A stretch of 30,851 bases of DNA from positions 1 through 30,851 of the forward strand of contig DKXQ01000042.1 of the NCBI GenBank assembly GCA_002493085.1. Reading direction: 5' to 3'. How positions within the stretch are numbered: the first letter of the stretch is position 1; each line of letters opens with the position of its first letter. This DNA comes from Lachnoclostridium sp. UBA7122. Lineage in GTDB: Bacteria; Bacillota; Clostridia; Lachnospirales; Lachnospiraceae. This document shows positions 15,016 to 23,432 of the stretch, one piece after another. The notes beneath the pieces are model-generated. The model saw only the letters and a program-made list of their open reading frames with translations, was not told the origin of the DNA and searched no databases. The translations under genes were made by a program, and so were the position numbers.

Positions 15016-15642
15016 TCAATATTCTAATCCATTAATCCATTTATTCACTGTTTTCTGTGATGGAATATCGTAAAAATTACGTCCCTCCAGCCAGTTTGTT
15101 TTAGAAGATATGTTTGCATCCGCTTTCAGATTTTCGGAACTATCTCCAAGCCCACTACTAATAGAGGTACAAAATGGTACTACTGTTTTTCCTTTCAAAC
15201 TTACACTTTCCACAAGATTATATACAATATGTGGTGCCTCTCCCCACCAGATTGGATATCCAATATAAACCACATCTGCTTTTTTTACTGCTTTTTTGAT
15301 TGCTTTTAAATTAGCGATTTCTGGCCGGATGGTACTTTCTGCAGGGCTGTCTGCAGATTCATGTTCTTTTGTTACACGGCTGTCATCATTGCCATAATCA
15401 AGATCATCTTCTGTATAAGGTTCTGCTGCCTTGATTGCTATCAGTTTTCCCTTTGTTTTATTTTTAATTCTCTTAGCAGCTCCTTCTGTTGTTCCTGTTC
15501 CAGAAAAATAAAGAATTACTATTTTATTGTTCTGTTTCGCCTGTACCTTTACTCCTATTGTATTTGTAGCAGATACCAGCATAACCAGTACAAGAAAAAC
15601 AGACACTGCCTTCACTACTCCATGTTTCATAAATTCTTTCAT
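15016..15642 (-). CDS. Exported flavodoxin-like protein with signal peptide
   Basis: 208 residues from MKEFMKHGVV. Signal peptide about 1-35 (hydrophobic AVSVFLVLVMLVSA, cleavage near VQA-KQ). A flavodoxin domain follows, with an intact phosphate-binding loop YFSGTGTTEG (about 45-54), YIGYPIWWGEAPHIVYN (isoalloxazine-loop region) and VVPFCTSISSGLG. It should bind FMN on the outer side of the membrane and carry electrons or reduce small molecules there. Start choice: an ATG four codons earlier touches AAAGGA, whereas this one is better spaced. It heads an operon with an aldo-keto reductase and a Big2 esterase, behind a LysR-type promoter (box at 15739-15762). Confidence 0.85.
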   Translation of the reverse strand: MKEFMKHGVVKAVSVFLVLVMLVSATNTIGVKVQAKQNNKIVILYFSGTGTTEGAAKRIKNKTKGKLIAIKAAEPYTEDDLDYGNDDSRVTKEHESADSPAESTIRPEIANLKAIKKAVKKADVVYIGYPIWWGEAPHIVYNLVESVSLKGKTVVPFCTSISSGLGDSSENLKADANISSKTNWLEGRNFYDIPSQKTVNKWINGLEY

Positions 15643-15692
15643 AGAATCCACCATTCCTTTCTAAATGTTTACCATTGTTTTTTGTTATATTT

Positions 15693-15762
15693 ATTATACA
15701 TTATAATGGCTAATATGAGAAGTTCCTAATAGTTTTTCAGTTTATACGGATAAGTAATAACT
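15693..15762 (-). promoter_or_regulatory. LysR-type box and promoter of flavodoxin-AKR-esterase operon
   Basis: Minus strand: AGTTATTACT-N4-CGTATAAACT (15762-15739) matches the two other cargo boxes at most positions and fits T-N11-A. GGAACTTCTC follows, and TATAAT (15698-15693) begins 53 bases after the dyad centre. Spacing to the presumed start site (about -64) is classic for LysR activation. This is the least perfect of the three boxes. Confidence 0.65.
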
Positions 15763-15810
15763 GATATTTCCAATATTTGCCTAAAATATTTTCCAGTCAT
15801 TGTTATTTTT

Positions 15811-16518
15811 TCATTCTGGCTTTACATTTAATCCAAGACTTTCTGCCCACTCTTTTGCCTTTGCTTCTCCATTTGCTACTTTTTCTCTTGATAAAGAAAA
15901 TGTATTATCACTTACATAAGCATTAGGCTGTAATTTAGAAATGGTATTTAATATACTTGAAAAACCACTGCCGCCATGAGTAACAAATGGAATAATTGTT
16001 TTTGCATCAAAATCATATTCTTCTAAAAAAGAATACATTGGCATTGGTAAATCTGCCCACCAATTTGGAAAGCCTAAAATGATAGTATCATACTGTTTAA
16101 AATTCTCCACATGGCTGGAAAGTTCTGGCCTTAAATCCTGGTCTTGCTCCTCTGCTGCCTGATCCACTAAGATATCATGATCTAATGGATAAGAATCTTT
16201 TGTTTCAATACGGAATAAATCGCCTCCAATGGTTTCTTTTACAATTCTTGCAATATATTCCGTATTGCCTATGTTTTCATTCTCTTTTACTACAATACTG
16301 GCTCCTGCAACTGCATCCACACCAGACGTATCTACATTCTCTGGTACTGTAAAATATGCAATTAATATATGAGAGTTTTCTGTTGTAGTATTTTCCTTTT
16401 CTTTTATTGCTGTTTTCTTGTGATTGCTATTATTTTTTGTAAAACTATCTGTTTTACCACAAGCACATAAACTAATGATAAGTACAATACTTAAAAAAAG
16501 TCCTATCCATCTTCTCAT
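15811..16518 (-). CDS. Flavodoxin-like lipoprotein
   Basis: 235 residues starting MRRWIGLFLS. Lipobox SLCAC near residues 17-21, then a Lys/Asn/Thr-rich linker to about 50, so it is predicted to be tethered to the outer face of the membrane. The flavodoxin domain (about 51-235) contains ILIAYFTVPENVD. An insertion of about 25 residues (VDTSGVDAVAGASIVVKENE) lies between the first strand and the phosphate-loop remnant GNTEYIA. LGFPNWWADLPMPMYSFLEEYDF and FVTHGGSGFS follow. The insertion is known to me from a gut-bacterial subfamily annotated only as flavodoxin. Last gene of the six-gene cargo operon, 59 bases after the alcohol dehydrogenase. Confidence 0.88.
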   Translation of the reverse strand: MRRWIGLFLSIVLIISLCACGKTDSFTKNNSNHKKTAIKEKENTTTENSHILIAYFTVPENVDTSGVDAVAGASIVVKENENIGNTEYIARIVKETIGGDLFRIETKDSYPLDHDILVDQAAEEQDQDLRPELSSHVENFKQYDTIILGFPNWWADLPMPMYSFLEEYDFDAKTIIPFVTHGGSGFSSILNTISKLQPNAYVSDNTFSLSREKVANGEAKAKEWAESLGLNVKPE

Positions 16519-16577
16519 ATACAAAAATCCTTTCTGTATTTTTATACTATAAACATACCATGACTCTTAAAAGCCAC

Positions 16578-17738
16578 TTACCAGCACTCTTCCAAAATTT
16601 GCAGAATTTCTTCCCTGGAAAATTTCTTACAACATCCTGCTGTAAGATTACAAGTATCTGCAACTTTTTTAAGTACGCTCTTATCCGTAATTCCCATTTC
16701 TGTCAATGTAGACGGCAGGCCAATCTCTTTTACAAATCCCGCAAGTGCTTCAATACCTGCAAGTGCCAGTTCTTCTGGTGTTTTTTCTTCTGTCTTTATC
16801 TCCCAGACTTTCTCTGCTAAACGTGCAAATTGTTTTACACTATCCTGATACATATGACGGTAAAGAACAGGGTGAATCACTGCCAGTCCCTGTCCATGGT
16901 TACAATCCGTATAAGCACCTAACTGGTGTTCTATATGATGTACCTGGAAATCTGTTACTTTTCCAATTTTTAAAATGCCATTTTCTGCCATAGCAGATGC
17001 CCACATAAGTTCTGTTCTTGCTTCTTTATTCTCCATATCCTTTAAAAGTATTCTGATATTACGGATTACATTCCGCATGACTGCTTCTCCAATTTCATCT
17101 GATAAATTGACATCTCTTGGAGAACCTAAATATGTTTCCATACTATGGCTTAATGTATCAAAAGCACCAGAAATCACCTGCTTTTTTGGAAGTGACATGG
17201 TATAGCCAGGATCTAACACTGCAAAACTGGCATAAGCCCCTAATACTCCTGCCTTTTCTTTTATATCTTCATTTGTAATTACTGCACCATTATTCATCTC
17301 TGCACCTGTTCCAGAAGCAGTCACAATAGCTCCCATAGGTAAAAATTCTTTTGGATATTTATGATTCTTAAATTCCATTTCCCAGATATCCTGGTCATTC
17401 ACTGCCTGTGCTGCTATTATTTTACAACAATCAATGACAGAGCCGCCGCCTATAGCAAGAATAAAACTGACTCCTTTTTTTCTTGCAAGTACCGCTCCCT
17501 CTTGTACTTTTTTATAGGTAGGATTTGGCATAATTCCTGAAAAATCAACAATTTCTTTACCAGTTTCTTTAAGATAGCCGCAAATTTCATCATAAACTCC
17601 ATTCTTTTTTACAGAACCACCACCATAAGCAACCATTATAGTCTTTCCTATTGTTTCAAGTTCTATTGGCAATGCCTTTTGTGCTGCCTTTTCTCCAAAA
17701 TATACTTTTGTTGGATAAGAATAAATAAAATCTTTCAT
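16578..17738 (-). CDS. Iron-containing-type alcohol dehydrogenase, YqhD/BdhA-like
   Basis: 386 residues, cytosolic, the size of NADPH-dependent YqhD/butanol dehydrogenases that reduce aldehydes. Nucleotide-binding GGGS at 97-100 (AIGGGSVIDCCK). Metal ligands D194 and H198 (AFDTLSHSMETY), H267 (VHHIEHQ) and H281 (DCNHGQG) fall at the same positions as the zinc ligands of E. coli YqhD. Ribosome site GGAAATTAC is weak, but the gap to the upstream AKR is only 15 bases, indicating coupling. Together with the AKRs it gives the operon broad carbonyl-reducing capacity; detoxification of reactive aldehydes is a reasonable guess. Confidence 0.92.
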   Translation of the reverse strand: MKDFIYSYPTKVYFGEKAAQKALPIELETIGKTIMVAYGGGSVKKNGVYDEICGYLKETGKEIVDFSGIMPNPTYKKVQEGAVLARKKGVSFILAIGGGSVIDCCKIIAAQAVNDQDIWEMEFKNHKYPKEFLPMGAIVTASGTGAEMNNGAVITNEDIKEKAGVLGAYASFAVLDPGYTMSLPKKQVISGAFDTLSHSMETYLGSPRDVNLSDEIGEAVMRNVIRNIRILLKDMENKEARTELMWASAMAENGILKIGKVTDFQVHHIEHQLGAYTDCNHGQGLAVIHPVLYRHMYQDSVKQFARLAEKVWEIKTEEKTPEELALAGIEALAGFVKEIGLPSTLTEMGITDKSVLKKVADTCNLTAGCCKKFSREEILQILEECW

Positions 17739-17753
17739 TGTAATTTCCCCTTC

Positions 17754-18752
17754 CTAATTAATTACTTTTGAACCGCCAAATACTTCTGACATTTCCATAG
17801 AAGATAAAGAGCCATCAATTGCTTTTACTTCCTTTTCTGTTAAAATAATGGCAGCAGCAGCTGCATTTTCCCTAAGCCGTTCTGCTTTCCTTGTCCCTGG
17901 AATTGGTACAAAATATGGTTTTTTACATAATATCCATGCAAGGGAAATCTGTGCTGGAGTTGCATGTTTTTCCTGTGCTATCTCCTGAAGCAGTGCAAGT
18001 AATTCCTGATTCTTATCTATCCCCTCGTTACTAAACTGTGGCATGATACTACGATAATCAAAGACTCCATCAAATTTTGTATTTTTGTCATATTTTGCAG
18101 ATAAAAAACCATTTGCTAATGGAGAAAAAGCCACATAGCCAATTTTTAATTCTTCTAAAACAGAAAATAGATTTTCGTGCCAGCGTGCCATCATAGAATA
18201 ACGGTTTTGAATTGCTGTCAAATGGCAAACTGCATCTGCACGGCGGATGGTATCTTCATCAGCTTCCGAAATTCCCCAATGTATTATTTTCCCTTCCTTT
18301 ATTAAATCTGCCATCACAAGTGCCACTTCTTCAACCGGAATTTTGGGATCAGCACGATGCTGGTAATATAAATCAATATAGTCTGTATGAAGCCTTTTTA
18401 AAGAATTCTCCACAGAAGTTCTGATTACTCCTGGTCTGGAATCTGGTACTAAAGGTTTATTTACAGCACTGCTTTCCATATCAAAATGTATCCCAAATTT
18501 TGTAGCAATTACAACTTTATTCCGACAATCTTTTAATGCCTTGCCAGTTAATACCTCATTTTGATGGGGATTTTCTGAAGTGCCATAAATTTCTGCTGTA
18601 TCAAAAAAAGTATATCCCATGCTGACTGCCTGTTTTATTAACTGTATAGCTTCTTTCTCCTCTGTCGGTACTCCATAAGCATGAGAAAAACCCATACAGC
18701 CAAGTCCAACAGCAGACACTTTCAATCCATTTCCTAATACTCTTTCCTGCAT
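17754..18752 (-). CDS. Aldo-keto reductase (AKR13/YajO-like)
   Basis: 332 residues with the longer AKR layout. Tetrad D51 (FFDTAEIYG), Y56, K85 (ATKFG) and H132 (DLYYQHRADP) complete; WGISEA for the GxSN region; C-terminal PIPGTRKAERLRENAAA for NADPH binding. Members of this branch reduce a wide range of carbonyls. Ends 15 bases before the alcohol dehydrogenase and starts 26 bases after the FMN reductase-like gene. No export signal. It is only distantly related to the two other AKRs in the window, which are of the AKR5 type. Confidence 0.92.
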   Translation of the reverse strand: MQERVLGNGLKVSAVGLGCMGFSHAYGVPTEEKEAIQLIKQAVSMGYTFFDTAEIYGTSENPHQNEVLTGKALKDCRNKVVIATKFGIHFDMESSAVNKPLVPDSRPGVIRTSVENSLKRLHTDYIDLYYQHRADPKIPVEEVALVMADLIKEGKIIHWGISEADEDTIRRADAVCHLTAIQNRYSMMARWHENLFSVLEELKIGYVAFSPLANGFLSAKYDKNTKFDGVFDYRSIMPQFSNEGIDKNQELLALLQEIAQEKHATPAQISLAWILCKKPYFVPIPGTRKAERLRENAAAAAIILTEKEVKAIDGSLSSMEMSEVFGGSKVIN

Positions 18753-18778
18753 TTCTTTTTTCTCTCCCTTATTCTTTT

Positions 18779-19222
18779 CTAAATAGCTGATCTCTGTGCT
18801 TCCTGGCTGTTTGTTATCATGCCTTTATACGAAAAACCATACAATTTAGCAAAACGTGTCATTGTAAATTCACAGGCTTCAAGCTGCCACTGTTCCGGTG
18901 ACGCACCTTGCATAATAAAATACAACTTCTTACCTGAAAATTCTCCTTGTCTGACTGGTCCATAACACCGGTCAAGAAAATTTCTCATCAGTCCACAAAT
19001 ATTGTGCCAGTAAAGCGGTGAACCCATTACAATAGTATCTGCCTGACGGATTTTTAAAATTACTTCATCAAACTGGTCATCATCATACTTCTGTCCATAA
19101 GCATAAATCTTATAATCAATTAAATTTAATGTTTCGTACTTCACATTAGATAATAATTCCTTTGCCAGTCTTACAGTATTACCTTCTTTGTTTGGACTTG
19201 CATTCATAAATAAGATACTCAT
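18779..19222 (-). CDS. Cytosolic flavodoxin-fold NAD(P)H/FMN reductase-like protein
   Basis: 147 residues, somewhat short for FMN_red/Flavodoxin_2 oxidoreductases (usually 170-200). N-terminal NASPNKEGNT loop (7-16) for the flavin phosphate, GSPLYWHN at 67-74 for the ring system, and a FLDRCYGP helix. The usual C-terminal region is reduced to SYKGMITNSQEAQRSAI. No signal peptide. It sits between a flavodoxin lipoprotein and an AKR in the six-gene operon and might reduce FMN or feed electrons toward the exported flavodoxins; that is inference. Confidence 0.85.
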   Translation of the reverse strand: MSILFMNASPNKEGNTVRLAKELLSNVKYETLNLIDYKIYAYGQKYDDDQFDEVILKIRQADTIVMGSPLYWHNICGLMRNFLDRCYGPVRQGEFSGKKLYFIMQGASPEQWQLEACEFTMTRFAKLYGFSYKGMITNSQEAQRSAI

Positions 19223-19262
19223 AATGTTATTCTCCTTTTATTTATTTTTGTTTTAAAAATTT

Positions 19263-19964
19263 TTATTGATATCCTAATTCTTCTAACCATAAATCTATAT
19301 CTTTCTTAGCATCTGGAACATCTCTTTCATTTACTGTAAATCCATCTGTAATTACAGATGCATCTGGTTCTAATTCCTGTATTGTTTCTATCGTTCCTGA
19401 AAAGCGGCTGCCATTATGCGAATTAAATGGAATTATTGTTTTACCAGAAAAATCATATTCATCAAAAAAACTATATAAAATCTGTGGTAAATCATACCAC
19501 CATGTAGGAAATCCAATAAAGACTACATCATAATCTTCCAGATTTTCAATATGGGATGTAAGTTCCGGCCTGGCATCCGCATCTTGTTCTTCTTGTGCAT
19601 ATTCTATCAGTTTTCCTCCATCTCCCGGATATTTTACAGACGTTTGTATAGAAAAAAGATCTCCTCCTGTTTTCTCCTGTATCATTTCTGCTAATGCTGT
19701 CATACGCCCTTTTGTTTCACCATCTACATTGGATACACTGGCAGACGATATTGCATCTACATCACTATTCTCTGCTACAGCAAAATATGCAATTAAAACT
19801 TTTCCATCCGTAACCACTTCTTGTTCCAGATAATTACTTTTACCAGCAGAATCTTTATTGCTGCTTACATTACTTATATTTTCCCTTGTAGAATTCCCTC
19901 CATTTGTACAAGCAGCCAATGCTAATGCCATTACAAAACTAACTGCTAAAAATCTTTTCCTCAT
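19263..19964 (-). CDS. Flavodoxin-like lipoprotein (second)
   Basis: 233 residues starting MRKRFLAVSF (AAGGAGG nine bases before; the ATG three codons earlier touches that site). Lipobox ALAAC near residue 18. After a Ser/Asn-rich linker, the flavodoxin domain runs from VLIAYFAVAENSDVDAIS. As in the other lipoprotein there is an insertion after the first strand, but here the following loop is GETKGRMTALAEMI, so the GNT phosphate motif has drifted to GET. IGFPTWWYDLPQILYSFFDEYDF and PFNSHNGSRFSG match the paralogue. FMN binding is therefore less certain. Second gene of the operon, directly after the double esterase. Confidence 0.85.
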   Translation of the reverse strand: MRKRFLAVSFVMALALAACTNGGNSTRENISNVSSNKDSAGKSNYLEQEVVTDGKVLIAYFAVAENSDVDAISSASVSNVDGETKGRMTALAEMIQEKTGGDLFSIQTSVKYPGDGGKLIEYAQEEQDADARPELTSHIENLEDYDVVFIGFPTWWYDLPQILYSFFDEYDFSGKTIIPFNSHNGSRFSGTIETIQELEPDASVITDGFTVNERDVPDAKKDIDLWLEELGYQ

Positions 19965-19997
19965 AATATTCATCCTCCTTCCATTGTCTGTCTCTTT

Positions 19998-22187
19998 TTA
20001 TTTACCCATATGACGTTCCCAAAAACTTACTGCATGGTCAATCCATCCTTCTGCTGCTGTTCCAGTTCCTAACCCAAAACCATGCGGCAGTCCATCAAAA
20101 ATCTCTATCTCTGCATCTGTCCCTTGTGCTTTCATACGCTGGATTCTATTCTGCATCGTTTTATAACTGGCAATCCCATCATTTGTTCCAACACATGCAT
20201 AGGTTGGTGGGTCATCAGGACTTACAGAAGAATATCCCGTATACTGCATAATAACAGCTGCTGCTAAAGGAAGGTCACTTCTTCCTGTTAATTTTTGGAA
20301 ATATCCTTTATTTCCTACAAGGGCTGCCATTCTTGCCCCTGCAGAACCTCCCCAAAGAGAATATCCATCAACATCTACTTCCAGTTCTTCTTTATGCTCA
20401 TAAATAAAACTGATAGCTCTTGCTAAATCCTCACATGCTGTTTCCTGTCCTGGCCGGTAAACCAGGGCAAAAGCATTATATCCTTTCTTGCTAAGTTTTA
20501 AGGCTGCTGGAAAACTATCATGCATTGCCCCGACATAAACAAATCCACCGCCTGCATTTAATACAGCAAATTTCTCCCCAGGAGTCCCTTTAAAGAAAAA
20601 TAACCCTGTATTTTCTTTCTCTTTATCTTTTTGTTTCTCTTCCTCTGTATAAATATCATAAAATACTGTTTCTTTCTTTGCTGCCCTTTCCATTAAGGTA
20701 TTTACAATTTCCACTGTTTTTTCTGGCTTTACATTGTGATACCACGGAAGAATTTCTTCCATATCTTCTAAAGCCAGTGTATCACTAATAACTTCATCTA
20801 CAGGAAATAAAAGCCTGCCATAAGAACCAAAAACCGGGTTATTAATTACCTGTTTTACCAGAGTTTTTTCTGTTACTTTTTCTATTGTTTCCTGTTTTTC
20901 TGTTTCTTTCTTATTACCATTTCCATGATTCCAAAACCATAACATACCATTATATATATATTCCATAGAGGCTTTGCCATCATGGGAATATCCTTTTTTT
21001 ATACGGAAAGCAAGATTTCCTTCTTCTTCATTATCCGCTTCCCTGAAATTTTTACTTTCCTTATGTAACATTCCATTTATCTGGCTTTCAAACTGGCTGC
21101 TGGCAAAATCTTCTGTTCCTGTTATAGTATAAAGGAAAAAATCATTCCATTGATGCCCTGATGCAGTCACAGCACGGTCTGCTGCATCTCCATTACTGTC
21201 AACTGCTCCGCTCATTGGCAGGAAATAACGGAATTCATCCAGACAATTCATAAACGTATGCCAGGTTGTTACAGAACCCATAGAAAACCCGCCAAAAGCA
21301 CGATGGTCACGGGAGTTTTTAATTCCTTCTTTTGTCACATTTTCTGCATAAGTGGAATAAGTTCCCTCTACTGCTGGTATTAAATCATTGGTAAGTTCAT
21401 TATGGTAATTCACAGTCAAAGTATAAAAAGCAAGTGTATAATCCCCACTATCTGAGGAACTTTCATTATTATAAGTTGGACAGACAATAAGAAATGGTTT
21501 CATTTTTCCATCTTCTATTGCATGGTCAATTACATTTTTAAAAATATTTGGACTTTTTGGTGTTCCAAGACTGCTTGTTTCACTGCTCCAGCCACCATGC
21601 ATTAAATAAAATACATTATATTTTTCTTTTTCTGAATATCCATAAGGAAGATATATGATTGCCCTTTTCTTTAATTTTTTACTTTTTTGCTGGTATGTTT
21701 TGGATTCATAAGTTTCGTAATTTAATTCTGCAAGCGTACCTTTTTGATTTGCCTCTTGAAAATAAGCTGCTGGAATTTCTTCCAGTTCTTTTGGAATTTT
21801 TCCATTATTTAGATGATTCCCCTGTTTTGATGTATTTGTATCACTTTCTTTGGCATCTTCAGGATCCTGTGTACTATTTTGTACCAAAACCTCCGCTTTC
21901 TGTTCCCATGTCCCAACTCTTGCAGTAATCATGGCTTTTCCTTTTTTCTTTGCCTTAACCATTCCTTTTTTAGAAACTACTGCCACTTTTTTATTAGAAG
22001 AAATCCAGACCACCTTTTTAAAAGTTCCATTCACCTTTAATTTTTTCTTTTGTCCTACTTGTAACGTCAGATTTTTCTGACTTAAAGACAGTTCTTTTTT
22101 CTTTGCCTGGATCATAATATTGCCGCCAAGAATTATCATTACTACAAAGAAAACCATAATATAAACCATGTTCTTTTTTCTTTTCAT
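19998..22187 (-). CDS. Exported Big2 protein with two esterase domains
   Basis: 729 residues; ATG follows AAGGAGGTATTTT. Signal/anchor segment 7-28, Big2 domain about 31-103, low-complexity linker to about 130. The first esterase domain (about 140-420) is of the CE1/feruloyl-esterase type: VFYLMHGGW at 192-200, nucleophile S302 in GGFSMGS, and H402 in GYSHDGKASMEY as candidate base. The second alpha/beta hydrolase (about 450-729) is of the BD-FAE/acetyl-esterase type: LNAGGGF oxyanion turn at 543-549, nucleophile S615 in WGGSAGA, TND near 668-670 and H702 in LPHGFGLG. Both catalytic sets look complete, so it may remove two kinds of ester from one substrate at the cell surface. First gene of the six-gene LysR-box operon. 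Confidence 0.85.
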   Translation of the reverse strand: MKRKKNMVYIMVFFVVMIILGGNIMIQAKKKELSLSQKNLTLQVGQKKKLKVNGTFKKVVWISSNKKVAVVSKKGMVKAKKKGKAMITARVGTWEQKAEVLVQNSTQDPEDAKESDTNTSKQGNHLNNGKIPKELEEIPAAYFQEANQKGTLAELNYETYESKTYQQKSKKLKKRAIIYLPYGYSEKEKYNVFYLMHGGWSSETSSLGTPKSPNIFKNVIDHAIEDGKMKPFLIVCPTYNNESSSDSGDYTLAFYTLTVNYHNELTNDLIPAVEGTYSTYAENVTKEGIKNSRDHRAFGGFSMGSVTTWHTFMNCLDEFRYFLPMSGAVDSNGDAADRAVTASGHQWNDFFLYTITGTEDFASSQFESQINGMLHKESKNFREADNEEEGNLAFRIKKGYSHDGKASMEYIYNGMLWFWNHGNGNKKETEKQETIEKVTEKTLVKQVINNPVFGSYGRLLFPVDEVISDTLALEDMEEILPWYHNVKPEKTVEIVNTLMERAAKKETVFYDIYTEEEKQKDKEKENTGLFFFKGTPGEKFAVLNAGGGFVYVGAMHDSFPAALKLSKKGYNAFALVYRPGQETACEDLARAISFIYEHKEELEVDVDGYSLWGGSAGARMAALVGNKGYFQKLTGRSDLPLAAAVIMQYTGYSSVSPDDPPTYACVGTNDGIASYKTMQNRIQRMKAQGTDAEIEIFDGLPHGFGLGTGTAAEGWIDHAVSFWERHMGK

Positions 22188-22270
22188 AAAATACCTCCTT
22201 CTGCTGTTTTTAAAAATATTAGTATTAAAATATGCTTATATACATTAGCAGCAATTTTTATCTTATATAT

Positions 22271-22340
22271 ATAATAAACAAACCGGGGCTTCAAGAGAAG
22301 TTCCGGTTTGTTTATCAGTTTATACCATCAGGTTATAACT
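22271..22340 (-). promoter_or_regulatory. LysR-type box and promoter of esterase-flavodoxin operon
   Basis: Minus strand: AGTTATAACC-N4-GGTATAAACT (22340-22317) is an almost perfect dyad with T-N11-A. CGGAACTTCTC follows, and TATTAT (22276-22271) starts 53 bases from the dyad centre. A strong hairpin lies between box and -10. The same architecture precedes two other cargo operons. Confidence 0.7.
22276..22313 (-). terminator. Terminator of first cargo operon, overlapping next promoter
   Basis: On the minus strand AAACAAACCGG pairs perfectly over 11 bp with CCGGTTTGTTT; inner CTTC/GAAG pairs extend the stem. TTATTATATAT follows. It would end transcription of the operon closing with the Big2-flavodoxin at 22367, yet it lies between the LysR box and the -10 of the next operon. 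Confidence 0.6.
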
Positions 22341-22366
22341 CTGTTTATTTCTTACTCTTCTTATCC

Positions 22367-23422
22367 TTATGGTTTTAATACAGTATTTTCTATGTATTTT
22401 TTGATTTCCTCATCATTTTTTGTAAATAAACCATCATCTACCATAGCACCTCCAGCACAACTTTTAATAAATGCAACCGATTCTTCATACTGGGAAACAC
22501 TCATAGATGCCGACTGTGAAATTGGATAAATACTCTTTCCTGTGAAATCATAACTTTCTAAAAATGTTCCTACTGTCATGGGTGCTGTATGCCACCAGAT
22601 TGGATAACAAAGTACAATTTTATTATATTCCGCAACAGAATCAAGAGGTTCTTTTAACTTTGGACGTGCATTTGCATCTGCTTCCTCTTTTGCTTCTCCA
22701 TAAGCAACTGTATTATAATCATCACTATAAGGAGTTTCTCTTTCAATACGGAAAGAATCTGCTCCTGTCTGGGCTATAATATTTTGTGCAATCTTTTCAC
22801 TTGTACCACTCCATGAAAAATAAGCTACTAAAATTTTTCCTTCTTCTGTTCCAGTCCCATTTTCTTCTGGTTTTACTGGATTTTCCACGATTGCCGCTGA
22901 ATCATCTTTATTATTTTCTGATGCCTCTGGTTCCGGGGTTTCTGCCGGTTTTACTGTTTCTGGCTGCTCTGTATTTTCTGTATCATCAGAAGTATCTGTT
23001 GTGTTTTCTGCATTATTGTGTTCTTCTTCCTGTACAGAAATAATAATCCATGTTTTCTTTGTTTTATATCCCCTTTTTGAAACAGTAATGGTAACTCTTG
23101 CAGAACCAGCTTTTTTTGCTCTTATTATTCCGTTTTTATTTACTGTTACAATCTCTTTATCCGATGACTGGAATTTTATATTCTTTTTTTCTATGGAAGG
23201 CTTTGTTTTTATTGTGATTTTTTCTTTGTGTCCCGCTTTTATATTCCACGTCTTTTTCTCTATATTTTTTCCATTCTGCATAATTTTAATAGAATGGAGG
23301 GACTTTTGTGCTGCATATATTTCTTGTTTTTCTATTACCGTTCCTAAAAATAAAAAGGTAAATGCCATAAAGAAAGACAGCCATTTTTTCCAATTTATTG
23401 TTTTCATTTTCTTTTGCTTCAT
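22367..23422 (-). CDS. Exported Big2-flavodoxin fusion
   Basis: 351 residues. Signal segment about 13-38, Big2 domain about 40-130 (IKFQSSDKEIVTVNKNGIIRAKKAGSA), an acidic Pro/Glu/Asn-rich linker at 132-195, then a Flavodoxin_4-like domain at 197-351. That domain has an intact phosphate loop YFSWSGTSEKIAQ (201-213), YGEAKEEADANARP, LCYPIWWHTAPMTVGTFLESYDFTG and PISQSASMS. A flavodoxin fused to an Ig-like adhesion domain is unusual and implies work at the outer surface. AAAGGG lies six bases before ATG. Ten bases after the Big2 hydrolase stop; last gene of the first cargo operon. Confidence 0.88.
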   Translation of the reverse strand: MKQKKMKTINWKKWLSFFMAFTFLFLGTVIEKQEIYAAQKSLHSIKIMQNGKNIEKKTWNIKAGHKEKITIKTKPSIEKKNIKFQSSDKEIVTVNKNGIIRAKKAGSARVTITVSKRGYKTKKTWIIISVQEEEHNNAENTTDTSDDTENTEQPETVKPAETPEPEASENNKDDSAAIVENPVKPEENGTGTEEGKILVAYFSWSGTSEKIAQNIIAQTGADSFRIERETPYSDDYNTVAYGEAKEEADANARPKLKEPLDSVAEYNKIVLCYPIWWHTAPMTVGTFLESYDFTGKSIYPISQSASMSVSQYEESVAFIKSCAGGAMVDDGLFTKNDEEIKKYIENTVLKP

Positions 23423-23432
23423 ACCTTTCCCT

